From Nectonema munidae (Eukaryota; Nematomorpha; Nectonematoida; Nectonematidae), in assembly GCA_030549495.1 (NCBI GenBank), contig JAUIRK010001050.1, forward strand, positions 124,001 to 188,000: a stretch of DNA of 64,000 nucleotides, in the 5' to 3' direction. Below are positions 25,368 through 38,523 of this stretch, piece by piece. The notes under the pieces are model-generated. The model did no database searches. It was not told the DNA's origin and saw only the letters and a program-made list of their open reading frames with translations. Position 1 is the stretch's first letter; every line of letters starts with the position of its first letter. A program made the position numbers and the translations under genes.

Positions 25368-26476
25368 ATGACCAAGAAAAAAACCACCGTGAGCCAGTCT
25401 AAATGGTCTTGTGAAAATTGTAGGGTAGAAAGCAATGAAATGTTAAAATGTGACCATTGTCTAAAATGGGTATGTTTTAATTGTCAATCTTTTGATACTT
25501 CTCTATTTCAAACTCTTGACAAATTACGTGATTTTGGAATCAGATGGCATTGTTTAGAGTGTAGAAATCCAGAATCGTCACCACTCTCAGCTATCCAAAG
25601 TACAATGAAAGATATAAGCGAAAAATTAGACCATCAGAATTCCTTGATTTTCAAACTTTCCAACGCTTCAACTTCTACTTCAACTTGTTTTGAAAAATCT
25701 AGTGATTATGTTAAAAAGTCATATTCCGAAGTTTTACAGAATAAGACCAATATACCAAAAATTGTTCTGTATATCAAAATAGATTAATCTGATCCAACTT
25801 CATTAACGGAAAAGGTGAGAGATACCTTATCATCAGTCAAAGTTGTTTCAACTAAACAGACCAAGAAAACAATCAAAATTAACTTTCCAGATTCAAAAAG
25901 TCTGTCTAAAGCTGAAAAACTATTCAAAGACTCATCACTACCTATCACCAAGCAAAAGTATCTTTTACCGAAAATATTTCTTCTGGTTCCAATTGATCAT
26001 TCAAAAGAACACGTAAAAGAAGAATTTCTTCGTAAAAATGAAGATGTGGAAACTCTCGTCGAAAAAGGCCAATTTTTTGATTTGTCATTTTCAAAACCTA
26101 TCAATAAGCACAACAACTTTGTGTTTTCAAAGTATCTACCGAAATTTTCCAATATATTAAATCCTGTGATTTCTTCGTTTTTTACTCTATGCAAAGATTG
26201 AAAGTAAGACAATTTTTTTCCCACGTTCAATGCGGTAACTGTTTATTTTTCGGGCACACTTCTACGGTTTGTAAAAGGTCGTCAACTTGTAGATTTTGTT
26301 CCGGTACTCATTCGTTTCATGACTGCCCTATTAAAGACGATAAATCCAAATATATTTGCTACAATTGTAAGACATATTCTAACCTTACCTGTGAACATTC
26401 AGCTATGGATTATAACTGCCCACACGTTATGAAAGAACTGAATCGCGTTAAAAATCTAACCCTGGATCATGAGTAA
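25368..26476 (+). pseudogene. ORF1 with PHD finger and zinc knuckles, LINE E
   Basis: Residues ~14-65 form a PHD-like C4HC3 finger: CENCRVESNEMLKCDHC, VCFNC, then WHCLEC. A Ser/Thr-rich linker and a central domain follow. The C-terminal part has knuckles CGNCLFFGHTSTVC and CRFCSGTHSFHDC, then CYNC with distal His and Cys. An in-frame TAA at 25785 interrupts the linker, and a frameshift near 26190 separates the central domain from the knuckles. In CR1-like elements this protein is thought to bind element RNA; the role of its PHD finger is not established. The stop at 26474-26476 overlaps the ORF2 ATG at 26469. Confidence 0.85.
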
Positions 26477-29355
26477 GTCTTCCGATTTTTCAGAAATTCA
26501 CGCTAATTTTGATATCGATTCTTCAAACTCGGTTATCAAAAGTTCGTATGTCTTTGATTTTAATTCTAAACCGCTCTCCTTTTTCAACTTTAACCTATTA
26601 AGTTTAAATGTACAATCGTTAAAAAATAAGTTTTATGAATTGGACTGTTTTATTGATGCAATGAATAAGTGCATAGTGTCACATGTAGTGGCTATTGCCT
26701 TACAGGAAACTTGGTGTAAAGATAGACAGACTAACTATCCTTTAGAAAATTATAAGTTCTTTAACATGCCTAGTGATATATCTTTACATGGGGGATTAGC
26801 TTTTTATCTAGAGCAAAGTTGTGCATTCTCTCTTTATGACACTAAAGTTGTGCATAATGTATTTGAGTATTGTTGTATACTTCTGAAAATAAACAAAAAT
26901 GAAAGAGTCCTGGTTCACAATTTTTATAGGCTTCCTTCTACTAAACAAAGCGACATTGAATGCTTTTTTGAATTTTTTTCTAACCTTCTTTCCAAGATAA
27001 ACAACGACTATATCAATATTCTCTGCGGTGATTTCAATATAAACCTTTTCGAATTAGAATATAGCACTACTGTAAAATTTTTTTATAATCTCATTCTATC
27101 CAGTTTTTTGAAGCCTGTTATTACATTACCTACTAGGCCTCATTCGAATACACTTATTGACAACATTTTCATCAATCAAAGCTACAATGAGTTTTTCGCT
27201 TTGAATTGCCATTCTTTTTTTCAGATCACATTCCCCTTTTAGTATCGATTAATTTGGGAAAAAATTTAAGTAAATCGGTGTTGAAGAAGACTTTTTTTGA
27301 TGAAAAGCTTTTCATCAGAGTTGCTTCTGAAGCCATAAATTCTTTGAAAACCTCTGAGTCATTTGATAACCCTGATAAACCTTTTTCATCTTTAACACAC
27401 GTTATTAAGTCTTCTGTTGAAGCGTAAACTAGAATAGATCATAAGATAATTAACAGATACAAAATTAGAATGAAACCTTGGATTTCCTTTGAAGTTATCA
27501 ATCTCATCAAAGCAAGAGATACTATGTTTAAAAAAATGAAGATATACAAATGCAGTGAGAGAAGTTTACAATTACGATGTATTAGCAAATATATTTCTTT
27601 GAGAAATTTAATTAAGTACAAAGTTCGTCTCCTAAAAGAATCATACTATGGTAATCTTTTTACTAAACATAGTTCAATTCAGGAGACTTGGTTAATAGTC
27701 AATAAAACACTGAAAAACCCTCAAACTAGAAGTATTTCTTTGAGAGAAGGAGATACGCTCATAGATAACGACTATTTAGTTGCTGAAAAGCCTTATTTCT
27801 CTCGTGCTTGCTTGAATGTTCCAAACAATTTTACACATGAATCTTCTTATGCTTATGATGATGGCTCTTTTTCTTTCATTAATGTTGATAGCGTAGGTGT
27901 TTTGAATGAAATAAACAAAATAAAAAGCAGTCATTCATGTGATATATATGGCATATCGACTTATCATATTAAGCTAATTGGTTCGGCTGTCTCTGAGTTT
28001 TTAGCTATGGCTATCAACTCGGCTTTTAGACATTGCATATTCCCTTCTGTTCTCAAAACACATAAAGTAATCCCTCTCTGGAAAAAAGAAGATCGTAGAG
28101 ATGTAGATAACTACCGACCTATTTCGTTGGTGCCTGCACTTTCCAAAGTTTTTGAAAGAGTTATTCTAACTCAGCTTGAAGGTCATATATTGCAAAATAA
28201 ACTTGTTCATAAGCATCAATTCGGTTTCAGGAAGGATTATTCAACAGAAATTTTGCACTCTTTCCTCATTGAAGAACTCGTTTCCTCTTTAGAAAAAAAA
28301 GAAGACATGATCCTTCTTTTTTTTGATATGAGTAAGGCCTTTGATTCAGTCAACCACTCACTGTTGATCCAAAAACTTTCTAAGTCTAGGATCAGTAAAA
28401 ACTCTCTTTCACTCCTCTGTTCATATCTTTCTGCTCGCAAACAGTGTGTATCGGTGAATAATTCTCTTTCGTCTTTCACTCCTATCAGATCAGGTGTACC
28501 ACAGGGCTCTGTTTTATCTCCCCTATTGTTTAGTCTCTATGTAAATGATATTTTTGATGTATCAAGTATATTTTCTTTGTTCTCTATGCTTATGACTTCT
28601 GTGGCTATTTCCCACTTTCCTGTATTAAAAAAGATAATTGTATCAATATTAACATGTTTTTATATAATCTAAACCTATTTTATGCTTGGTGCAGGAATAA
28701 TGATTTGAAAATTAACTATGTAAAATCTAAAGCAATGGTTGTATCCATGAAAAACAGTGTAAATGAAGACTTTCTATCCAAAGCACGTTTCAACATAGTC
28801 AATAAGTTTAATCTACTTGGGCTTGTGCTTGACATTAAGCAAAGCTTTTCCCATCATGTTAATATGGTTTCAAATAAATTGAGCCAAATTATTGGAGTTT
28901 TTCATCGCACAAAACATATCTTTCCTACGAATATCAAGCTCCTTCTTTACAAAACTCTGTTCTTGCCACACATTCAGTATAGCCTCATAAACTGGTACCC
29001 AAGCGGTAAAAATCGTATTGAGATTTTACAAAAGCGTGCTCTCAGAAATGTTTTCAATCTCAAATACAACTCACACACAGAACCTGTCTTCAAAATTCAC
29101 TATCTACTCAAACTGAATGATCTCTTCAATCTTAAAGTTGCTTGCTTTTTGCATAAAAACATCAATAACAGACCACATGGACCCTTCAGCAAATTTCTAC
29201 AATATAATGATAATATAAAGCACGAAACCCGAAAAGCACACGATCCTTTGCCTGTGTTTTTCGACTCTCAACTTCTACTGTGTCAGTCAGATACAAAACA
29301 AATTTACTTCACAAACAATTTCCTTTTCTCTTTCAAGACCCCAGTTTATCTGTGA
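26469..29355 (+). pseudogene. ORF2 (endonuclease-RT) of LINE E, catalytic box damaged
   Basis: The endonuclease begins at LSLNVQSLKNKF and continues with ALQETWCKD, NFYRLPS, CGDFNINLF and TLIDNIFIN. Its SDHIPLL motif is in a different frame after a shift in a T-run near 27215. A TAA at 27425 follows. The RT reads openly from about 27430: DNYRPISLVPALSKVFERV, FGFRKDYSTE, FFDMSKAFDSVNHSLL and SGVPQGSVLSPLLFSLYVND. A further shift near 28570 coincides with the catalytic box, which reads LYAYDFCG instead of a YADD motif, so the polymerase would be dead even in frame. The C-terminal part (28654-29355) includes NKFNLLGLVLDI and the conserved LFLPHIQYSLINW segment. Confidence 0.85.
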
Positions 29356-29867
29356 AAACCTTCAAAAAATTTGGAAAAATTTTTTCATTTCTTCCTATAG
29401 CCATTATACCTATTGTGACAGAAACTGCTATGTCTGCTCTACATCCTAATTTTATTATTTGACTCTACAACAATATTCCACTTTGTTTCCGTGAGCAATG
29501 CTTCGAACTCGTGTCCTCGATGCTTCATTTTTCTACCCTATCCTTGAAAGTCTGTGTTGAATCCTAACTGCGGCCTCCTGGCTTTTGGATCTTCACAAAA
29601 TTACCTACATTATTTTCATACTGTTTCGATAATTTGGTTCAGTTGTTTTTGTCATACTTTTCTCATGCGTAAACTTTCATTTGTAAATAAATAAATAAAA
29701 AAAAAGTGCTTAGAAATCTCCATACCTACCTCCTTAAATTATATCATCACTTTCAGTAAGTTTAATGGCGTCATAATTCATTTGATTTTCTTTTATCCTT
29801 TTTATGAAAATATAAACCAAATTGTGTTGAATACTTACTAAATTTTTGTGATACTTTGTGTAGGTTA

Positions 29868-30900
29868 ATGGACGAGTCGGCCCTACCGGTTCCCAAACGT
29901 GGCTATTTTGACACAGATATTGTTAATGATTGTTGTTTAGTTTCAAGTCTAAGCAGCCTAGAAAATAAATATTGTAATCTCTCCAATTTAAATGATGAGT
30001 CGATATCACTAATTAAAAATATTTTCTCTGACGTTAAAAATTTGTTGTTAAATAATATGTACGAAGACCTTCTAAGATTGAAAATGAAAATAAGTCAAAA
30101 TTTTTATATAGCGATGCTGTGAAGAACTTTAAAGTTAATAAGGATGTTCATGTTACCCCTAATAACTTTATTAAGGTGAAAACAAATAAGATAAATTTAC
30201 AAAAAGATGAAGTTGTAGAATTGAAAAATGAAATTATCAACTCAATCAACCCTAAGGTAAACAAACTCCAATTAAGAAACATAAATGTTAAAAAAAACGG
30301 TTTAGCTTTTATAAATTTAGAAAATAAAAAAGATCTCGAGACTACAAAAAACTTACTTAAAAATTCATACGATATAGTAGAACCCAAAGATTACAAACCT
30401 TGCTTTGTTATTAAAACAATCCCAAAAAATCTTAGTGAAACAGTTGATAAGTTCAATAGAAAATTGTAACTATTACATTGCTAAATACCGCGGGTTTGAT
30501 TTCATTAAAACTATTAACACAAAAAAATAAATTTTTCAATATGGCCATAATTAAAGCTAAAACACCCGAGGTGGCTAATTTCCTTGCAAAATCTCAAACT
30601 ATTTTTTGCGGTTATACGGCATTACCGATTGAACTTTTGGTTAGAAAAGTAAAATTATATAATAACTGCGGAAAATTCGGCCACTCTAATGAAAGATTTT
30701 TTGCACAAAATGCTAGGTGTTTAAATTGTTCCAAAATAGGTTATTCTTCTAAGGATTGCTCTTTTCCTTCAGCCACCTGTCTAAATTGTAATGGTGCCCA
30801 TGCATATAATGATACTAATTGCCCTATATATTTAAAAAAATGTGAGCATCTAAAAATTAACTCTATGAACATGCTAGAATCCTATATCAACTCCAAATAA
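29868..30900 (+). pseudogene. ORF1 of LINE copy C
   Basis: The ATG at 29868 (MDESALPVPKRGYFDTD) corresponds to 40498 in copy D. Compared with D, a small rearrangement near 30085-30100 shifts the frame, and a second shift lies near 30440. The C-terminal zinc knuckles are recognisable but damaged: the first reads LYNNCGKFGHSNERF where D has LCNNCGKFGHFNERC, losing two cysteines, and the second has GYSSKDC where D has GHSSKDC, losing the histidine. The last knuckle CLNCNGAHAYNDTNC is intact. The stop TAA overlaps the ORF2 ATG by one base (TAATG at 30898-30902). Confidence 0.88.
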
Positions 30901-33521
30901 TGCTATTTAATATCATTCACATTAATATAGGAAAATCATTTTATGCCTTTAATAATCTTCTAATGCTAACAGAAAAAAATCTACATGACATTATTCTAAT
31001 AAATGAGCCATACCTTAGTAATGGCAAATTACCTTCATTACTATTACCAAATTATCGGGCTATATACAGCCCCGCAGTTCATTATTCCTTAATCCTACAT
31101 CAAAAAAATCTAAATATTTGTTTAATTAATGAGCTGTCAAACGACTTCATTACAACAGCAAAATGCATGACTAACAATAATGAATTTTATTGTATATCTG
31201 TTTATTTTCCTCCATATTCACTTGATCAAATAATGTATTTTTTTGAGTCTGTTTTACCGTGCCTAAAGAACGAAAAACTTTTAATATTAGGAGACACAAA
31301 TTCTAGACATCTACTATGGGATTATAAAACAAATTCAAGAGGAAACTTATTATATAAGAATATTATGAGGCACAATTTATTACTTATTGATTCAAATAAA
31401 AACCCAACCTTTTCTAGACTAAGAACGGATGGAAAATTTCAATCACATATAGACCTTTCGATATGTAATGACAAAATTAAGGATCTAATTTCTTCTTGGA
31501 AAATTTTAGATGAAGCTTCCCTATCCGATCATTTCTTCATACTGGTCACCTTAAATCTCACTGATAAAATAGGCACACCTGAATTTTACAAAAAATCTTT
31601 GAACTTTAATTTGTTTTCCCGAATTTTGAATGATAACATAGAGAAAAATTACAAAATCTTGAAAAACACCCCTTCTAATCCTCCTTCAATAGAAACGTAT
31701 GCAAACACCCTAGTACATTGTCTGATAGAAGCTTCTGAGAATGCTACATTTAGTATTAAATGCAAACATAACTTTTGATCTCTTTCCCTACAAAACTATA
31801 GGAAAAAAGTAAGGTACGCACCCAAAAAGTTTCAAAGATCACGTACAAATGAGGACTTAATGATTTACAGGAAAACTAAAAGTTTTTATCGGAAAAAAAT
31901 CTCCTACTATAAGAAAATGAAATGGGAAGAGATTTTGAGTTTTGATATAAACACTATATGGAAAAAAATAAATTGTTTTATAAAAGATCGTCACAATAAC
32001 AATAATAATAGAAATAATTTATTCCCAGTTTTATTAAACGGGAAACAATTAACTCCTACAGAGAATCCTTTAGAAATTATTGATTACTTTTTCCCATCAA
32101 CTATTAATTGTGATATTCCACCCTTCATATTTCCAGAGTACCCTTCTCCCACACAAATTACTGAAAACGAAATCTTATATTGTTTCAAAAAAATCATTTT
32201 AAAGTCATCGCCCAGTTATGATAAAATAAGCTACAAAACATTAAAAATTGCCCTTCCTTATATTTCTTCATATTTGTTGTGCTTGTTTAATGCTGTCATC
32301 ACATTCGGATACTTTCCCAATATTTTCAAACGTGGTGAAATCATTTTTTTTACCCAAAGACAAAAATAACTTTCAAACCATTGATAATCTGCGTCCTATA
32401 ACTTTACTTCCATGTATAGGAAAACTATGTGAAAAAATTGTTAGAATACGCTTACTAGAGCATATTGATAAGTCCAAATGCATTGATGATAATCAGTTTG
32501 CTTACGTCTACAGTAGATGTGCGGAAATTGCGATTGATAGACTTACGTCCCACATTTACCATTGTTTTAAAAATAAAATTTACATGACATGTTTATTTAT
32601 AGATTTTGCGGGTGCTTTTAATTCTGCCTGCCACCAGTGCATAATTCGGAATATGTTTGCAATGTCATTCCCACTCTATCTAATAAAGTTTGTACAAGAT
32701 CTGTTTTCAATCGTCATAATCCTTATATTACTAGAACTTTAAAATGTTCCACTCCTCAAGGCGGGTCCATATCCGATATTTTGTTTATAATACTGATAAA
32801 TCCCTTACTCAAGTTTTTAAGTAAGTCAAACTTATTTTATCAGAGCTACTCTGACGATTTACTTATAGGAGTAATAGTTAATAATCCTACTGAGAATTTA
32901 TTAAAACTCGACAAAATTCTGTCTCACGTAAATCACTTAGCTGCTATGCTTAATCTCAAAATTAATTATAGTAAATGCTCTTTAGTCAATTTTGGAAAAG
33001 GCCAGCACAAATGTCCAATCCTGAATTTTGAATCTGTCAACCTTCATCCTTTGACAAACGTAAAATATTTAGGAGTTATCTTCGATAACAAACTCAACTG
33101 GAAATTGAATTATGATAGTAAACATACTAAATGCTTCAAATTGTTCTCAAAAGTTAGATGGATCAATAATTTCCAATGGCCTAAACACTTTGTTTTCTTT
33201 AAAACTATCCTTCTCAACGTAGTTCTTCCATCATTTCTGTATGGAATTGTTTCTTGGGGACATATATTCAAAAAAAAAACTTACCAATACAGTTTTAGTG
33301 TTATGTACTATTCCATTCTAAGATATGCTTTGAAATGCCCTATTTCCACTCCTAAGCAGTTAATTTCTTTATTATCGTCATTTTCTCCTCCCCTTAATTT
33401 TATTGAAAGGTCTTTTATTACAAAAAAATTATGTTTTATATCAAAAAACAGGATTTACTATTCATATGGACTCCCAACTAACATAAAAAGTTTCTATTCT
33501 AACGTTGATCATTTTAAAATG
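30900..33521 (+). pseudogene. ORF2 5' part of LINE copy C (endonuclease-RT)
   Basis: The endonuclease is open from 30900 with INEPYLSN, GDTNSRHLLWD, SHIDLSIC and SLSDHFF. A Trp codon of copy D is TGA here at 31776. A T-run change near 32340 shifts the frame, and near 32695 about 17 bases present in copy D are missing. The RT motifs FIDFAGAFNSACH, STPQGGSISDILF and YSDDLLIG are all present. The sequence continues to 33521, where the LTR element interrupts it, and picks up again at 38757. Confidence 0.9.
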
Positions 33522-33754
33522 CGACAATAGAGAGACAAGTATAGGTGAAGTTTATTAGAAAGCAAAGAGAGAAGTGATGTGTTAAGTGAAACATGAGTGA
33601 GTATTTATAGTGTATCCTGGCCTTCAAGTAAGTACAGTACTAATGGCAACGTTAGGCTATTATTAATGAGAGGAGAGATAGTCTTGACTTTCGATAGTGC
33701 AGTATGAGCGTAAGATACACACAAGTACGTTGTCGTAATGAGAGCCTGCTGGCG
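33522..33754 (-). repeat. 3' LTR of the Gypsy-like element
   Basis: The partner of 38524-38756. TATAAATA lies at 33609-33602 and AATAAA at 33556-33551 on the minus strand. Its outer edge abuts ATG of LINE C at 33519-33521, and the same ATG recurs at 38757-38759 beyond the other LTR. Copy D shows one ATG at this site, so the apparent target duplication is 3 bp. Confidence 0.92.
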
Positions 33755-33766
33755 CTTCCCTTTTAC
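33755..33766 (-). other. Polypurine tract of the LTR element
   Basis: The minus strand reads GTAAAAGGGAAG directly before the 3' LTR, the expected place and composition for the plus-strand primer. Confidence 0.7.
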
Positions 33767-36700
33767 TCTCTCTCGTAATCTTGTAGCCATTTAGGGGGAT
33801 TTCTACATCGTTGGCTTCTGGAGTTATTCTTTTGTAAAGAGTCATCTCTTTCTTTCTCATCTCCCTTTGAGTCTGTCTGACTTTTGCTTTTTTGGATAGA
33901 ATTATCGGAATGTCTCCAACCATCCATCATATCTTCAAACGATTTTGGATGCCTTTCCGGTAATTCTGAATGGTTATATTGTTGACCGCTGTCGTTCAAG
34001 TCAAAGTCTTCTTTGCTTGTCTCCAAAGGTACCTCTTTCGTATTTTCATCTTCTGTATCGTCATCTTCAACTAAATCCTTGAACTTATCTGTAAGATTAA
34101 AATCAGTTATTGGTAACAGCATAGCTTTTGGTACATGATATGATTGCTTACCGATTTCGCCATTTGTTATCTTTTTCAATATTGCATATTTATTTTGTAA
34201 GTTATATATGATATATTTACTTCTTACCTTGATCTTACTTTTTTCTTCTTTTAGGTATACTAAATCTCCAATTTCAAAATTATGAATTTTGGAATCTTCC
34301 TTTGAAAATTTTGAACACTTTGAAGATCTGGTCTTGTTAGCTAAGTTCTGCTGCTCTTCAAAGAAACATTTATCGTTGAAATGAATTTGTTCGTCTGTAA
34401 AGTGATTTCTTCTAAAAAGGATTTCTTTTGCAGATAGGTTTTGCCTCCGTATAAGAAGATTGATGCTCCTGATTGCTAGTTGTAAATCCACATTGGTTAT
34501 TTTAACTTTTTCAGGAAACATCTTTAAAATGCTTGTTTCTAGTTCTTGAATAGCTTTGTCTACAAAGCAGTTTGAGTTCTTGTTTTTTATGTGACCAATT
34601 TCAACTTCAATCCCCAATTCTTTTAGCAAGGGGTCTTTTTGAAGGCTTTGAAAAGAAGTACTTGCATCAGTTCGTATTTTGCAATTATCACACCTAATAA
34701 AAGAAGAGTTGAGTATAATTGCTGTTCTGATGTCTTCTATTTTCTCACTTTCAAGGAGAGAAGCTGTTGTAAAACTGGAAAATGTTTCTCTCAAAACGAA
34801 AATTTTTTGATCATTTCTTCTGATAACATCTGCATAAAATACTTGTCCAGGCTTTGATCCTCTTAAGGCAGGGGCTTGCTCCAAGAGATTTTTTGGCATG
34901 TACTTAATAGAACGACAAATACTGCATGCTTCATCAATACTATTAATTAGTTTCTCACTGTATAAGCCATAAAAAAAAACGATCAAAAAGACGCTTCAAC
35001 TGTGTTTTCGCAGGATGGTTAAACTGAAGGTGTAGAGAATGAAGAATACCTGGAAGGAAAGTATCTGGAATTATGATGAGTTGTTTTGCTGCATCGCCTT
35101 TAGTAACTATGATACCATTTCTATCTATTGTAGCTATACCGAGTAATCTCTTAACTCTAGTGCACTTCTCCTTTTTTGATGGGCTTGTTCCATTCTTTAA
35201 GTGTGCAAAAACTTTTCTTAAAATATAACACCTTTTTTGTAAAGCAGACCACGTGAGTTTGTTCGTAAATGGCATTTTCATTCTCCCTTGAAGGACATCA
35301 TCAATTTTTATTGTATTGACAATTGAAGATATGGAATCTTGAACAAAGTTGCAGATTTGGCAGTTTTTCTCATAACAAGAGTTAGGGTTACGAGAAGAGA
35401 AGTCGCTTGCCATATTTTCTGAACCTTTTATGTGATATATTTCAATATTAGCACCGCTAAGTGTAGATAAAAATGAAGAAATTCTTGCTGAAGAAGAAAA
35501 ATGTCCTTTTTTTAATCTTTGATAAGCATCAACACACGGTTTTGAGTCGGTTAAAACTTTTGTCGTAAAAATTGAGTTTTTTATAATTGGAGAAAAATGC
35601 TTTATTGCGGTGGATATTGCTAAGGCTTCGAGCTCGCATGGAAACCATTTTAATTGATGATCTTTTAATTTGAAACTGAAGAACTCGGCTAGTTTTTGAT
35701 CACCATTTCTATCGATAAGAAGAGTTGCTCCAAGTCCTCTATTTATTGGAGACGCATCCACTGTAATTGTAAGCCTGTCCGATTTTCTAGGGAGTGTTAG
35801 AACTTCTGCTGATTTTAATAAATTTTGTGCAGTCTTGAATGAAATTTGTAAATCTTCATCCCAAACAATTTTTTGCTTTCCATCCAATCCTTTGATCGCT
35901 GATTCCAAAGGAGATAGAACTGTGGAATACCTTGGAATGCATCTGGATATAGCTCTGTATGGTCCTAAAAAGGAGCGCATGGATGAGCAAGTGGATGGTT
36001 TTTCAATGCTTGCTAAAGAGGAGACTTTATGGTCAGAAGGCGTGATTGTACCTTTTGTCCATTTCCAACCCAAAATTACTTCTGTTTTTGGAGAAATTAT
36101 AGTTTTTGAAGCCGAGAGACTCAAATCATTTTCTGAAAGTCTTTTTAAAACTTTTGACCAATTTTGGTGAAGCTCTTCAATCGTATTGGCTCCTATAAAA
36201 AGATCGTCGGCAATAATAGATAAGAAACCTTCTTGAAGAAAATCTCCAAAAACTCTACTTATTAGTTCTTGAAGAAATTCGGAAGAACCAGGCATACCCA
36301 TTGCTGAACGAGTATATACTCGGATGCCTTTAAATGGAGTTACTGTCGCAAGATATGGCATTGAGGATCTTGCCAATGGAATCTGAAAAAAACTTTTAGT
36401 TAAATCAGACTTTATTATGAACTTAAAAGAAGATATTTTTCTAAGGATGTCATCACATGATATTGAGCACGTTGGTAAAAGTGTAGTGTATGGACTTAAA
36501 TTATTGAAAGCAGTTACAAACCTCATTGATCCATCTTTTTTCTTTATAAGGAAGCTAGGTGATACAAATTTTACTGTTATCCCCAAGTCTTCTGGTTTCG
36601 CTAACACGCCGAGATCTTCCAGTTTGTCCGCTTCCTTTTGAAGTAGTTGAAGAGTAGAGTGATTATAATGAGGAAGTTTTCCTTTTTCACATCTTGGTTT

Positions 36701-38506
36701 TACTGGGCCGAACAAAACCCTTGCGTAAATTTTTCCACTCTTACCATTGTAAACTTTGAATTCAGGGGAAAAGACTTTATCGAACTTTAGATGTAGCATT
36801 TTAAACGCTTGTTTTTGTTTGTTCGAGAGCATTCCATCAGGGTCAATTGAAACTTTTGAAGAGATACCTGCTTCGGTAGTTAAAGCACTTGAAACTTCAG
36901 GATTGTAGGTTTTGTAGATCATGGCAACGTGTTGATTTTTGTTAAATGTGATAGGCACTTCCTTGAAGTTAGACATTTTAAAAGAGTCATCGATAACTTT
37001 TGTGAAATATGGATCAAATCCAGAATCCTCTACTTCTTTACTTGGTTCTACTGCAATTTCTCCATCGAATTTTTTTAAGGATTTATCTTTGATTAAAATA
37101 TGGTCTCCTGGCAGTAACACTTGTTTTTTTTTTGTTCTAACCATATGGGATTTTTGAAAAACAGATGATTCGTTTGGTCCATAATGAAACAATCTGCCAC
37201 AAAAACTAATAAGTTGATCTTTGATGTAAACTTTTATATCATTTGCTTTGCAGAAAGGAATGCCACCTAAAATGTCATAGTCCATCTTCTCCATCACAAG
37301 GCCTTTAATTGAAACGTCAATATTCTTTATGTTCAAGTCTAAAGATATTTCTCCACAAATAGGAAGGACTGATTTATCGGCAGATCTAGCTGTATGTCCA
37401 GTACGAAGCGGTAACATATTCAGTTTGTGAACAAAGGAAGATGAAATTATTGATGATGTTGCCCCAGTGTCAATTATTAAACGAAAAGGAACATGTTGAC
37501 AGTATCCATCAAGATATGGAGAAGTTCCGCAGTCCACTTTGCCAAGGAAAACTCCATTTTCATAAAACTTGTCTTCTAATTCAGGCATGCGAGTCGAAAT
37601 TTGTAGAGCATTTGAAGTCTGATTTGTACTTGTATTGGGCTTGTACCAACAACTTCGGTAATCGTGTCCCAAAAATCTACGACCATTATCTTTACAAAAA
37701 AAACATATCTTTTTGCTTCTATTATTTCTATCAAATGAAGCAGATATTTTTGAATTATTGCTCAATCTTGGCTGGTTTTTCAACGTTTTTGAAAAACTTA
37801 CGTTTGCAACTTCCTGAGTGTCCAAATCTTTTAATAAAGTCTCCAAAGAATTTACAATTAATGGCTGAATGTCTTTAAGAGTATGTGTTTGAAGCTCATG
37901 AGCATATACCCGAGCAACAAGTGAAGGTAACCTTTGATCAATCATCTTCAACCATAAGAAAACAGCAAGTCTTTCAGTAGTTGGAGAAATGTTTTCATCA
38001 AATTGAGAAACCTTCCCATCATGAATTAACCCTGATTCAACGGTTAACAAGTTATCTTCAATATGAGCCAATATACGTTGATAAAATGCCTCATAGCGTT
38101 CATCGGGTTCTAAAGAAAAATTACATATATTAAGAAAGTTAACCTCATTTTGAGAGAGACAATAGTATTTTCTTATTCTCTTCCATATCCAATTTAAGCT
38201 AGTACTGCTTTTGAGAATATCGTTTCTTAATAAAGGTGGGGAAAAAGTAGCGATTAAGCCTAGCATTCGTTCCAAAGTGATGGTCTTTTGAAGACTTGAA
38301 ATTTCATGCTTAGAAGTTTCGTCATCTTTAAACCCATGATTTTTCACTGATTTAGGTTCCCATGATGACTCTAAAAAGATCGCAAACTCTGGGCATAATG
38401 AAAGGTGAAACATCATATTGGAATGCCAGTTTGAAAAAGAAGAAAGCGTCTCTTTTTCACCAAGCAGCCATTGCTTTGGAGGTCTGAAACTCATCTTTCC
38501 TTTTTA

Positions 38507-38523
38507 TCCCACCGCTGTCACCA
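38507..38523 (-). other. Primer-binding site of the LTR element
   Basis: Immediately inside the 5' LTR the minus strand reads TGGTGACAGCGGTGGGA. The TGG start, complementary to a tRNA CCA end, and its position with no gap after the LTR are typical of a primer-binding site. I cannot name the tRNA with confidence. Confidence 0.7.

Larger units (their letters stand above)
25150..29705 (+). mobile_element. CR1/Jockey-like LINE copy E with PHD-finger ORF1
   Basis: A plus-strand non-LTR retrotransposon with ORF1 (25368-26476), ORF2 (26469 to about 29355), a 3' untranslated region and an AAAT/A-rich tail at 29683-29705. ORF2 has endonuclease and RT but no RNase H, as in CR1 and Jockey groups. A PHD-type finger in ORF1 is a known feature of some CR1-like elements. 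The two ORFs overlap in ATGAGTAA, so the ORF2 start lies inside the end of ORF1. Several stops and frameshifts, including one at the RT catalytic box, make it inactive. The 5' limit is approximate. Confidence 0.88.

Noticed and set aside
33755-38523. An endogenous virus with envelope
   Set aside because: No envelope-like region is evident between integrase and the LTR; the layout is that of an LTR retrotransposon.
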